DNA of 5,866 nt from Spirochaetaceae bacterium (GCA_031258615.1 JAIRMP010000213.1:1-5866); one strand, 5' to 3'; positions 1-5,614 are shown, counted from the first letter of the stretch. Numbers and translations: made by a program. The notes: generated from the letters alone by a model not told the origin.

Positions 1-50
1 TATCTGCCTTAGCGCATCCTCCGCCGTACTGTTTGCCCCGCGCCCTGTCA

Positions 51-131
51 AGGAGGAATTTTTACATGAACCGCACAAGGCAGCCGTCCCCGTGGAAACT
101 TCGTTTCCTCCACCGCCGCGCGTACCGTTAG
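51..131 (+). CDS. Possible 21-codon micro-ORF with strong RBS
   Basis: A consensus Shine-Dalgarno AGGAGG (51-56) lies nine bases before an ATG at 66, which opens a 21-codon frame ending at TAG 129-131. The peptide begins MNRTRQPSPWKL and is strongly basic (six Arg, one Lys, one His), with no membrane segment or known motif. Its second half is built from two hairpins, and its stop codon overlaps the loop of the second. It could be a leader peptide, a small basic protein, or simply the tail of an upstream reading frame, because this frame is also open back to the window edge. The RBS is the only positive evidence. I do not recognise the product. Confidence 0.22.
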   Translation, partial: RRNFYMNRTRQPSPWKLRFLHRRAYR

Positions 132-141
132 GTACACGGCG
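92..141. repeat. Two consecutive palindromes upstream of the acyl-CoA synthetase
   Basis: GGAAAC (94-99) pairs with GTTTCC (103-108) around a TTC loop. GTACC (122-126) pairs with GGTAC (131-135) around a GTTA loop, with partial extension by G120-C137 and C119-G138. There is no T run after the second stem (CTTCATTT follows), so a standard intrinsic terminator is unlikely. Two hairpins this close look like an intergenic palindromic (REP-like) element or the folded 3' end of an upstream transcript. The pairing is seen directly; the role is unknown. Confidence 0.4.
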
Positions 142-147
142 CTTCAT

Positions 148-175
148 TTGACAAATCGTATAGATATGTTATTAT
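148..175 (+). promoter_or_regulatory. Sigma70-type promoter of the acyl-CoA synthetase gene
   Basis: The -35 is a perfect TTGACA (148-153), followed by a 16-base spacer and a -10 of TATTAT (170-175, five of six consensus bases). The surroundings are AT-rich against GC-rich flanks. Only six bases separate the -10 from the ATG at 182, so the predicted transcription start falls on or next to the A of that ATG. No Shine-Dalgarno is present between promoter and start. This predicts a leaderless mRNA. Confidence 0.7.
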
Positions 176-181
176 GAAATT

Positions 182-1945
182 ATGTTGGACCCCAAAGAAT
201 ACATGGCCCCTTGGCCTGATCTGGAATTTCCCAATTTTATCGCGCTGCTTGACTGGTGTGAACGGGAACATGGCGGCAAGAACGCTATTTTTTACCGAGG
301 CGAGAGGGAAAAAGACTTTGACATTTGGACCTACGAACGCCTTGCGGCGGAAAGTCGGCGCGTTGCGCGCGGACTCCTGAAGCAGGGGCTGCTCAAAGGT
401 GATCGTGTGGCATTATGGTCGGAAAACCGCCCCGAATGGATTGCGGTTTGGATGGGCGCGGCCATAGCCGGCTGTGTAATCGTACCTGTTGACTTTCTGA
501 TAGGCGAAAAGGAATGTTTCAACATACTGGAGCTGACGGAACCGGGCGCATTCTTTTTTTCAGACAGGAAGGCGGATTTTGCCGCAAGCCTGACCTCCAA
601 AGGGTTACATACCGGCATCCTTGTACAGGTTGCGGGAAATAGCGATTTCTCAAGTTTTGGAAGGGACTCAGGGGATCACCGGCTGCCGTCTGTAGATGAC
701 GTTAAGGAGCAGGACCCGGTGTCGATAGTGTTCACGTCCGGGACTACGGGGCTCGCGAAGGGAGTTACGCTTACCCACAAGGGCATAATAGCCAACGCCA
801 GCGCCGCAGTGCGTATGCTGCGTCCCATACCGGAAGATATTTTTATAAACGTGCTGCCGCTGCACCATACATACCCCACAACCTGTTCGTTTGTCGTGCC
901 TTTTTCACTGGGCATACCCACAATTATCGTGTCCAGGCTTGTAGGGCAGGTCGTGATCAACGACATCAGGGACGCCGGGGGCACGTTCCTGATCGCCGTG
1001 CCGCTGCTGTACGAGAAGGTGATGGCGGCGATCGACAGCAAGTACAAAAAAACCCCGCTTGTCGTGAGGGCGGTTCTCGATCTGCTGCGCAAAATCGCCC
1101 TTGCCGAGGCGAAAAAAGGCAATCCTTACTTTGGCAGGAAGGTGTTTCGTTTTATCCGTAAAAAGGCGGGTCTTGCGTCTATCAATATTATGGTCGCGGG
1201 CGGCGGGGCGTTGAACCCCAGGACGGCGGACTTCTTCGATTCGTTCGGTTTCAACATTGTTCACGGCTACGGGATGAGTGAAAACGGCCCCCTCATCAGC
1301 GTCAGCACCCCGTGGCACAAACGGAACGAGTCGGTCGGGCTGCCGGTAAAGTACACGGATGTCAAAATTGTTGACCAAAACGACGATACGCGAAAACTTG
1401 GCACAGGACAGGTAGGCGAAATAGTCGTCAAATCTCCGTCGTTGATGCTTGGTTACTACAAGGCGCCCGAAGCTACGGCTGAAATGTTTACAGAGGACGG
1501 CTACCTTAAAACAGGCGATCTCGGTTACATAGATGAAGACGGCTTCATATTCATCAACGGCAGGAAAAAGAATCTGATCGTTTCCAGCGGCGGCAAAAAC
1601 ATCTACCCGGAAGAGATCGAGGCTATGTTTAACGGCTCGCGTGTTATAGGTGAGATTCTTGTGCTGGGCCGGCGTGAAGCCAGCGGCGAGGTCATATTTG
1701 CCGTGGTTGTGCCAAACTACGAGGCGCTGGCTGAAGATTATCCCGGTAAAAAGCCCGACAGCGATTCTGATTTTATCCGCGGTCTGGTAAAGATAGAGAT
1801 TGAAAAGGTAAACCGCCTGCTCCCGCCTTTCAAAAAGATAGGCAACTTTACGCTGCGTTCTACGGAATTTGAGAAAAACGCCCAGAAGAAGGTCCGCCGC
1901 TTCCTGTACAAGGACTACGAGGACCCCCAGAAGACTCCGCTATAG
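182..1945 (+). CDS. Long-chain acyl-CoA synthetase (AMP-forming, FadD/FAA-like)
   Basis: This 587-residue adenylate-forming enzyme should activate a fatty acid with ATP to acyl-AMP and transfer it to coenzyme A, at the cytoplasmic face of the membrane. Visible motifs: the ATP-binding loop FTSGTTGLAKGVTLTH (residues 184-199); AGGGAL (339-344); YGMSENGP (363-370) with E367 in the Mg/ATP position; TGDLGYIDEDGF (444-455) with D446; the hinge INGRKKNLIVSSGGKNIYP (458-476); and a C-terminal KNAQKKVRR (565-573) whose K570 aligns with the adenylation lysine. Length is normal for the long-chain acyl-CoA synthetase family. ATG 182 is the first standard start after an in-frame stop at 161. It has no Shine-Dalgarno and sits where transcription should begin. 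A shorter start at ATG 203 (Met8) would lose only seven residues and also lacks a good RBS. Substrate chain length cannot be read from the sequence. The gene appears monocistronic, with a stem-loop after it, and has no obvious link to the pyrimidine genes. Confidence 0.93.
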   Translation: MLDPKEYMAPWPDLEFPNFIALLDWCEREHGGKNAIFYRGEREKDFDIWTYERLAAESRRVARGLLKQGLLKGDRVALWSENRPEWIAVWMGAAIAGCVIVPVDFLIGEKECFNILELTEPGAFFFSDRKADFAASLTSKGLHTGILVQVAGNSDFSSFGRDSGDHRLPSVDDVKEQDPVSIVFTSGTTGLAKGVTLTHKGIIANASAAVRMLRPIPEDIFINVLPLHHTYPTTCSFVVPFSLGIPTIIVSRLVGQVVINDIRDAGGTFLIAVPLLYEKVMAAIDSKYKKTPLVVRAVLDLLRKIALAEAKKGNPYFGRKVFRFIRKKAGLASINIMVAGGGALNPRTADFFDSFGFNIVHGYGMSENGPLISVSTPWHKRNESVGLPVKYTDVKIVDQNDDTRKLGTGQVGEIVVKSPSLMLGYYKAPEATAEMFTEDGYLKTGDLGYIDEDGFIFINGRKKNLIVSSGGKNIYPEEIEAMFNGSRVIGEILVLGRREASGEVIFAVVVPNYEALAEDYPGKKPDSDSDFIRGLVKIEIEKVNRLLPPFKKIGNFTLRSTEFEKNAQKKVRRFLYKDYEDPQKTPL

Positions 1946-1985
1946 CCAGTCTGTGCCCCCGCCAGCGCCGGCCAGCCGGTTTAAA

Positions 1986-2015
1986 GTCCGCTCCGCGCCT
2001 CCCGCCGGAGCGGAC
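1986..2015 (+). terminator. Perfect 10-bp GC-rich stem-loop between acyl-CoA synthetase and pyrB
   Basis: GTCCGCTCCG (1986-1995) is exactly complementary to CGGAGCGGAC (2006-2015) around a 10-base loop. Flanking TAAA (1982-1985) and TTTA (2022-2025) could extend the structure after a bulge. A smaller CCGGC/GCCGG hairpin (1968-1979) followed by TTTAAA sits just upstream. The T tract is poor (CTTTA), so termination may be weak. It begins 40 bases after the acyl-CoA synthetase stop and 101 bases before the pyrB start. It most likely ends the first transcript, but could act as an attenuator if pyrB is read from upstream. Confidence 0.5.
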
Positions 2016-2032
2016 GAGGGCTTTACGAGCAC

Positions 2033-2079
2033 TTGGCTGAAACGCGGCCTACGGTGTAGTATGAATGGGAAACAGGGGA
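2033..2079 (+). promoter_or_regulatory. Candidate pyrB promoter and ribosome binding site
   Basis: A weak promoter can be drawn: TTGGCT (2033-2038), an 18-base spacer and TAGTAT (2057-2062, four of six consensus bases), giving a start near 2069. The RBS is clearer: AGGGGA (2074-2079) lies seven bases before ATG 2087 and decides that start. No E. coli-style pyrimidine leader peptide with a U-rich attenuator is evident in the short gap, and I cannot identify a PyrR-type site. The promoter is speculative; the RBS is well supported. Confidence 0.4.
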
Positions 2080-2086
2080 ACATTGG

Positions 2087-3010
2087 ATGCTTCAAGGACG
2101 CAGCCTGATAGGGCCGGACGATTTTACGGTGGCGGAACTGGATAGGCTTTTTGAATTAACAGAACAAATAAAAAATGACAAAAATTACCTGCGGCAGTCA
2201 TGCCGGGGAAAACTTTTAGCGGCGCTTTTTTTTGAACCGAGCACGAGGACGAGGCTTTCTTTCGAGGCGGCTATGCTGAGGCTGGGCGGCAGTACGCTGG
2301 GTTTTGCGGATGCCGGTTCCAGCTCGGCGAGCAAGGGTGAGAGCCTTGCCGACACGGTACGGGTCGTTTCGTCGTACTCGGACGTGATTGTGATGCGCAA
2401 CCCAAAAGAAGGGGCCGCGCTGTTGGCTTCCCGCTACTCGTCCGTCCCCGTGATAAACGCGGGGGATGGCGGCCACCACCACCCAACCCAGACGCTTACC
2501 GACCTCGTTACAATCAAACAGCTTTGCGGGCGTTTTTCGGGGCGTAGCGTATGTTTTTGCGGCGACCTGAAATTCGGACGCACCGTTCATTCCCTTGCCG
2601 CCTCGCTGTCGCGTTACGACGATGTCAAAATAGTCTTTGTCTCACCGGGAGAGCTCGCAATCCCCGAATACATAACCCGTGACATACTTCAAAAAAATAA
2701 TATTTCGTATACCGAGACTGACCGCCTGGAAAAGGTTATCGGCGGCATTGATGTCCTGTATATGACGCGGGTACAGCGTGAACGTTTTCTGAACGAAGAG
2801 GAGTATATACGCCTTAAAGATTCTTACATTTTAACGCCAAAACTGATGAAGATGGCGCGCGGTAATTTGGTTGTGCTGCACCCCCTACCCCGCGTAAACG
2901 AAATTTCCGTGGAAATAGACGATGACCCGCGCGCGGCCTACTTTAGGCAGGCAGAATACGGAATGTATATAAGGATGGCGCTGCTCGCTTCCATACTGGG
3001 GGTTGCATAG
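2087..3010 (+). CDS. pyrB: Aspartate carbamoyltransferase, catalytic subunit
   Basis: This 307-residue cytoplasmic enzyme condenses carbamoyl phosphate with L-aspartate to N-carbamoyl-L-aspartate, the committed step of pyrimidine synthesis. The N-terminal carbamoyl-phosphate domain carries FFEPSTRTRLSFE (48-60) with the STRTR phosphate loop at 52-56. SKGESLADT (82-90) supplies the active-site lysine K83 from the neighbouring subunit. HPTQT (132-136), FGRTVH (163-168, R165), TRVQRER (227-233, R228 and Q230) and HPLPR (265-269) match the E. coli PyrB substrate residues in order. Length is typical (E. coli about 310 residues). The start is set by AGGGGA seven bases upstream. The adjacent pyrI makes a regulated, dodecamer-type ATCase likely. 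Its TAG stop abuts the pyrI ATG in the same reading frame. The coding sequence contains a run of eight T at 2226-2233 inside the FFE codons. Confidence 0.97.
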   Translation: MLQGRSLIGPDDFTVAELDRLFELTEQIKNDKNYLRQSCRGKLLAALFFEPSTRTRLSFEAAMLRLGGSTLGFADAGSSSASKGESLADTVRVVSSYSDVIVMRNPKEGAALLASRYSSVPVINAGDGGHHHPTQTLTDLVTIKQLCGRFSGRSVCFCGDLKFGRTVHSLAASLSRYDDVKIVFVSPGELAIPEYITRDILQKNNISYTETDRLEKVIGGIDVLYMTRVQRERFLNEEEYIRLKDSYILTPKLMKMARGNLVVLHPLPRVNEISVEIDDDPRAAYFRQAEYGMYIRMALLASILGVA

Positions 3011-3466
3011 ATGCCGAATACAGACGGGAAGATGCTGATTATTGACAAGATAAAAAACGGAATCGTTATTGACCACATAAAAGCGGGACAGGGCGTGCGT
3101 GTCTTTGACTGGTTGTCGCTCGGTAAATCGCCGCATACGATAGCCTTTGTCGTAAACGCCCCTTCGTTGCGGATGGGCAGAAAGGATATTATAAAAATTT
3201 ATGATACGATAAACATAGACCATGATATTCTGGGACTCATCGATCCCAATATTACCGTAAACATTATAGAAAATGAAATCGTAACAAAAAAAATAACACT
3301 ACAGCTTCCGGCCCGTGTGGAAAATATTCTTTTCTGCAAGAATCCGCGCTGCATCACGTCAACGGAAAAATATATTCCTCATATATTCCATCTGGCGGAC
3401 AGGGCGGCGGAAACTTACCGCTGTGAATACTGCGATGAAACCCGCGGGGCCGAGGATTTTCGTTGA
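3011..3466 (+). CDS. pyrI: Aspartate carbamoyltransferase, regulatory subunit
   Basis: This 151-residue protein has the two-domain layout of PyrI. The N-terminal allosteric domain contains GIVIDHI (17-23, with D21-H22 matching the nucleotide-contact pair of E. coli PyrI) and MGRKDIIKI (55-63, with K58 and K62). The C-terminal zinc domain has Cys109, Cys114, Cys138 and Cys141, a C-X4-C-X23-C-X2-C pattern identical in spacing to E. coli. The zinc site links regulatory chains to the PyrB trimers, so feedback control by nucleotides such as CTP and ATP is expected. Which effector inhibits cannot be told from sequence. The ATG follows the pyrB stop with no gap. A G-run (2998-3002) eight bases upstream, inside pyrB, could serve as a weak RBS, and translational coupling is likely. 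The middle of the gene is AT-rich and holds a run of eight A (3286-3293). Confidence 0.96.
   Translation: MPNTDGKMLIIDKIKNGIVIDHIKAGQGVRVFDWLSLGKSPHTIAFVVNAPSLRMGRKDIIKIYDTINIDHDILGLIDPNITVNIIENEIVTKKITLQLPARVENILFCKNPRCITSTEKYIPHIFHLADRAAETYRCEYCDETRGAEDFR
3452..3456 (+). promoter_or_regulatory. RBS deciding the TTG start of pyrC
   Basis: GAGGA (3452-3456) inside the end of pyrI lies six bases before TTG 3463. The TTG overlaps the pyrI TGA stop as the four bases TTGA, a typical translational-coupling junction. No ATG or GTG nearby would give the family's N-terminus. Confidence 0.7.
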
Positions 3467-4680
3467 AAATCATCTTTCGTAACTTCCGCGTCATTGATGC
3501 CTTTACGGACGTTACAGGAAGCGTAATTGTGGATGGCGGACGTATTGTTGACGTTGTCCCGGACGCCGTTGTACCTCATGGTGACGGCGGGCTTGTGTTC
3601 GACGGCTGCGGACGGCTTGTCCTGACGAGCGGTTTTGTCGATATGCACGCACATTTCCGTGAGCCGGGTTCGAGCGGGAAGGAAACGCTTGAGTCGGCGT
3701 CCCTCGCGGCGGCGCGCGGCGGCTATACGAGCGTGGTCTGTATGGCAAACACGAGTCCGCCCGTCGACAACGAAGCGGCGGCAATCTCGATCAAACGACG
3801 TGCGGACGCAATAGGCCTAATCAGCCTGTACCCTGCCATTTCCCTTACGGAAGGCATGAACGGCAAAAAACTTTCGCCCTACCTGGCGGCAGGGCGGTCA
3901 GCAGTGCGCACATACAGCCCCCCCCTCCTGTCCGAAGACGGCAGGGACGTGGCGGATGAGGGCCTCCTCAGAACCGCCCTCCGCGCTGCCGCGGAGGGCG
4001 GTCACACGGTGTCGTGCCACTGCGATTTTGGCGGCGAGGATGCTGCCGTTAAGCGGGTTTTGGAGCTTGGGGTGGACTGCCGTATCCACATCGCGCATGT
4101 TTCTGCAAAAGGCGCGGTCAACCTTTTGCGTGATCACAAGAGTCACGCGCCGGAATCACCTGTAACGGCGGAAGCCACACCTCACCATATCGCGCTGACA
4201 AGGGGGGACGCGGAGGCGTCCGGCGCGGAAACTTTCGGCAAGGTTGCCCCGCCTCTCCGCAGTGAGGAGCACCGCCTTGAGCTTATAGAGGGACTCAGGG
4301 ACGGTGTCATTGATGTTATCGCCACCGACCATGCGCCGCATACCACGGACGACAAATTGAACGGCGCGCCGGGATTCAGCGGTCTTGAAACAGCTTTTGC
4401 GGTATGCTACACTACGCTTGTAAAGAGGTATAACTTTTCATTGCAAAAACTTTTTTCGCTGCTCAGCGCGGAACCTGCCCGTATTCTTGGATTAAGCGGC
4501 TGCGGCGCAATTGCGGCGGGCAATAACGCGGATATTGTTGTGCTGGATACGGAACGCGAAACCGTCATTGACGGCGATACGTTCGCGTCCCGTGGTAAAA
4601 ACACGCTTTTTTCCGGCAGAAAACTTTACGGATCCGTGGTTTTAACGCTCCATGACGGCAGGGTTGTGTACCAGGCGTAA
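3463..4680 (+). CDS. pyrC: Dihydroorotase, type I
   Basis: This 405-residue amidohydrolase should cyclise N-carbamoyl-L-aspartate to L-dihydroorotate, directly after the PyrB/PyrI step. Motifs of the metal-dependent TIM barrel are visible: DMHAHFREPG (60-69) with metal ligands H62 and H64; SEDG (157-160) supplying an acidic ligand; CHC (185-187) with H186; HIAHVS (209-214) with H212; TPHHIAL (239-245); and ATDHAPHT (287-294) with catalytic D289. GAPGFSGLET (301-310) is the usual substrate loop. The HxHxREPG form and length place it in the long bacterial type I class rather than the shorter E. coli-type PyrC. A related hydantoinase or allantoinase is unlikely given the pyrBI context. The TTG start gives the expected N-terminus, MKIIFRNFRVIDAF. 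Oddities are a run of eight C (3918-3925) just before SEDG and a perfect 13-bp hairpin (3973-4002) inside the gene. Confidence 0.95.
   Translation: MKIIFRNFRVIDAFTDVTGSVIVDGGRIVDVVPDAVVPHGDGGLVFDGCGRLVLTSGFVDMHAHFREPGSSGKETLESASLAAARGGYTSVVCMANTSPPVDNEAAAISIKRRADAIGLISLYPAISLTEGMNGKKLSPYLAAGRSAVRTYSPPLLSEDGRDVADEGLLRTALRAAAEGGHTVSCHCDFGGEDAAVKRVLELGVDCRIHIAHVSAKGAVNLLRDHKSHAPESPVTAEATPHHIALTRGDAEASGAETFGKVAPPLRSEEHRLELIEGLRDGVIDVIATDHAPHTTDDKLNGAPGFSGLETAFAVCYTTLVKRYNFSLQKLFSLLSAEPARILGLSGCGAIAAGNNADIVVLDTERETVIDGDTFASRGKNTLFSGRKLYGSVVLTLHDGRVVYQA
3973..4002. repeat. Perfect 13-bp inverted repeat inside pyrC
   Basis: ACCGCCCTCCGCG (3973-3985) is exactly complementary to CGCGGAGGGCGGT (3990-4002) across a CTGC loop. 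It encodes residues in the helix following SEDG (around TALRAAAEGG), so it is constrained by protein coding yet fully self-complementary. No T run follows. It could fold strongly in both mRNA and single-stranded DNA. Confidence 0.75.
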
Positions 4681-4698
4681 CTAAAAGGCGTTTTACAG

Positions 4699-5358
4699 AT
4701 GGTGAAAGACGAAAAAAACGTAAAAGACAGACTACGGCGCGGCGGTGTTTTTGTTGTTGTCTCCACCCTGCATGTTCTGTTGCTTTTTTTTATTGTCTTT
4801 ACCGTTGAGGTCAAGGCCGGCGTGATCGAACTGCCTGCCAGCGTGATGAAACTTACCGATATAGCTGAAGAAGAGCCGGCGCCCGCACCGGAGCCGCCAA
4901 AGCCTTTGCCGCCGCCGCCGGTCGAGTTGACGATCAGCGATCCGGTTGCGGAAACCATCATTGAGGTGGAGGAAGAGCCCGTAGAGCTTGCCGCCGCACC
5001 GTCCGCCGCCCCCGCAGTCCCCGCCGCCGCTCCCGCCGGCAGGTACAACGGAGAGTATTTGCCGCAAAACATGGTTTCTGTTTTGCCGTACCTTGACGAA
5101 AGGGCAATCCGTTCAAGGCTGGTCTACCCATCCATTGCGCTCCGTTCCGGCCTCGAAGGGATAGTCTACATTGAGCTTTACATAGATCGTGATGGCCGGG
5201 TGCGGCGCGTCGAAATAATCAAAGAGAATCCGCCGGGCAGGGGATTCGGCGAGGCGGCTGTAAAGGCGTTTGAGGGGATAAGCGGCAGACCGGCCCAGGC
5301 TAACGGCGAGGCTGTCGCGGTCCGCTACCGCTACCCCGTCCGCTTCCAAATCAAATAG
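4699..5358 (+). CDS. TonB family energy transducer
   Basis: This 219-residue protein has TonB architecture. A short basic cytoplasmic N-terminus (1-15) precedes one transmembrane anchor at about 16-38 containing H25, comparable to the functional His in the E. coli TonB anchor. VIELPA (42-47) follows and resembles the same stretch of E. coli TonB. Next come a proline/acidic stretch (58-75, including PKPLPPPP), an Ala/Pro-rich linker (98-114), and a C-terminal TonB domain (about 135-217) with YPSIALRSGLEGIVYIELYI (143-162), DGRV and the terminal YPVRFQIK. It should span the periplasm and pass proton-motive force from ExbB/ExbD to outer-membrane receptors. No exbB, exbD or receptor gene is in the window. 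It lies 18 bases after pyrC with a weak RBS, AAAAGG (4683-4688), ten bases before the ATG, so co-transcription with the pyrimidine genes is plausible. The periplasmic linker is shorter than in E. coli. The family call is firm; the partners are unknown. Confidence 0.88.
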   Translation: MVKDEKNVKDRLRRGGVFVVVSTLHVLLLFFIVFTVEVKAGVIELPASVMKLTDIAEEEPAPAPEPPKPLPPPPVELTISDPVAETIIEVEEEPVELAAAPSAAPAVPAAAPAGRYNGEYLPQNMVSVLPYLDERAIRSRLVYPSIALRSGLEGIVYIELYIDRDGRVRRVEIIKENPPGRGFGEAAVKAFEGISGRPAQANGEAVAVRYRYPVRFQIK

Positions 5359-5445
5359 CAGGCCAGCCTGCGCCAAACATACGCGGGCGGCCAAGTCATT
5401 GCCCTTGACATTTTCCAGGTAGTGAAGGCGGTTTTTTGGGCGCAT

Positions 5446-5530
5446 CCCCGCCTATGGCGGGGTCGGGCTTTTCGCTCCAATTCCTCACCCCGCCTTTGGC
5501 GGGCTTGCGGGATTTCCGCTTCAATCCCTT
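5446..5530. repeat. Imperfect tandem pair of ~42-bp palindromic units
   Basis: Unit 1 begins at 5446 with CCCCGCC-TAT-GGCGGGG (5446-5462, 7-bp stem). Unit 2 begins at 5488 with CCCCGCCTTTGGCGGG, a 6-bp stem at 5489-5494/5498-5503. After each stem the units continue in parallel: a CGGG or GCGGG segment, then CTTTTCGCTCCAATTCCT in unit 1 and ATTTCCGCTTCAATCCCT in unit 2. Unit 2 holds a further stem GGGATT (5509-5514)/AATCCC (5523-5528) that is degraded in unit 1. GC-rich stems with three-base loops in an intergenic gap resemble REP-type repeats. Other genomic copies cannot be checked from this window. Confidence 0.65.
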
Positions 5531-5545
5531 GCGCGGCGAGCGCTT

Positions 5546-5569
5546 CGTATAAAAAAGTATACGCTTTTT
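5546..5569 (+). terminator. Weak hairpin with T run, possible terminator of the pyr-tonB operon
   Basis: CGTATA (5546-5551) pairs with TATACG (5558-5563) around AAAAAG, followed by C and five T (5565-5569). An alternative fold pairs AAAAAG (5552-5557) with CTTTTT (5564-5569). The stem is AT-rich and short, so termination strength is doubtful. It lies 188 bases after the tonB stop and 17 bases before the next promoter's -35. Confidence 0.3.
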
Positions 5570-5585
5570 GTGATTTAGGCGCCGC

Positions 5586-5614
5586 TTGATTGAAAATTTT
5601 GGCGGGTATATAAT
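5586..5614 (+). promoter_or_regulatory. Sigma70-type promoter of the methyltransferase gene
   Basis: TTGATT (5586-5591), a 17-base spacer and a perfect TATAAT (5609-5614) form a strong promoter. Seven bases (TATAAAA) separate the -10 from ATG 5622, so transcription should start at or one base before the A of the ATG. No Shine-Dalgarno is in range; the nearest G-rich run (GGCGGG, 5601-5606) is fifteen bases upstream and inside the spacer. This again predicts a leaderless message. Confidence 0.72.

Noticed and set aside
1..147. Reverse-strand frame starting at the complement of CAT 145-147 (MKRRVPNGTRGG…) and open to the left edge.
   Set aside because: No ribosome binding site, low-complexity Gly-rich composition, and it reads through the palindromes; more likely a shadow of the repeat region.
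2..151. Frame open from the left edge to TGA 149-151, which could be the C-terminus of an upstream protein (Pro-rich, ending TRRFI).
   Set aside because: Two other frames over the same bases are open as well: the micro-ORF frame from base 3 and a reverse frame from an ATG at 147. Openness over about 50 GC-rich codons is not informative, and I recognise no family.
676..1378. Reverse frames of 148 and 157 codons within the acyl-CoA synthetase gene.
   Set aside because: They fall entirely inside a well-supported enzyme gene with intact motifs, and their products look unnatural.
1869..2108. Forward 79-codon frame spanning the end of the acyl-CoA synthetase gene into pyrB.
   Set aside because: It overlaps both real genes in another frame, begins with an Arg-rich shadow sequence, and runs through the terminator hairpin.
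4626..5072. Long reverse-strand frames opposite pyrC's end and tonB, giving Gly/Ser/Ala-rich proteins.
   Set aside because: They are the antisense of the Pro/Ala-rich TonB linker, whose codons read as Gly/Ala/Ser-rich sequence on the other strand; no start signals.
5358..5371. GCAGGC/GCCTGC hairpin overlapping the last base of the tonB stop codon, as a terminator.
   Set aside because: The loop is only two bases (or the stem five with a four-base loop) and no T run follows.
5405..5433. Perfect TTGACA at 5405-5410 after tonB, as a possible promoter.
   Set aside because: No acceptable -10 lies 16-18 bases downstream (the bases there are GC-rich), and no gene follows for about 190 bases.
5446..5530. 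The two palindromic units as a CRISPR array.
   Set aside because: Only two diverged units with no unique spacers of regular length and no cas genes; the similarity extends through the whole unit, so it is a tandem duplication.
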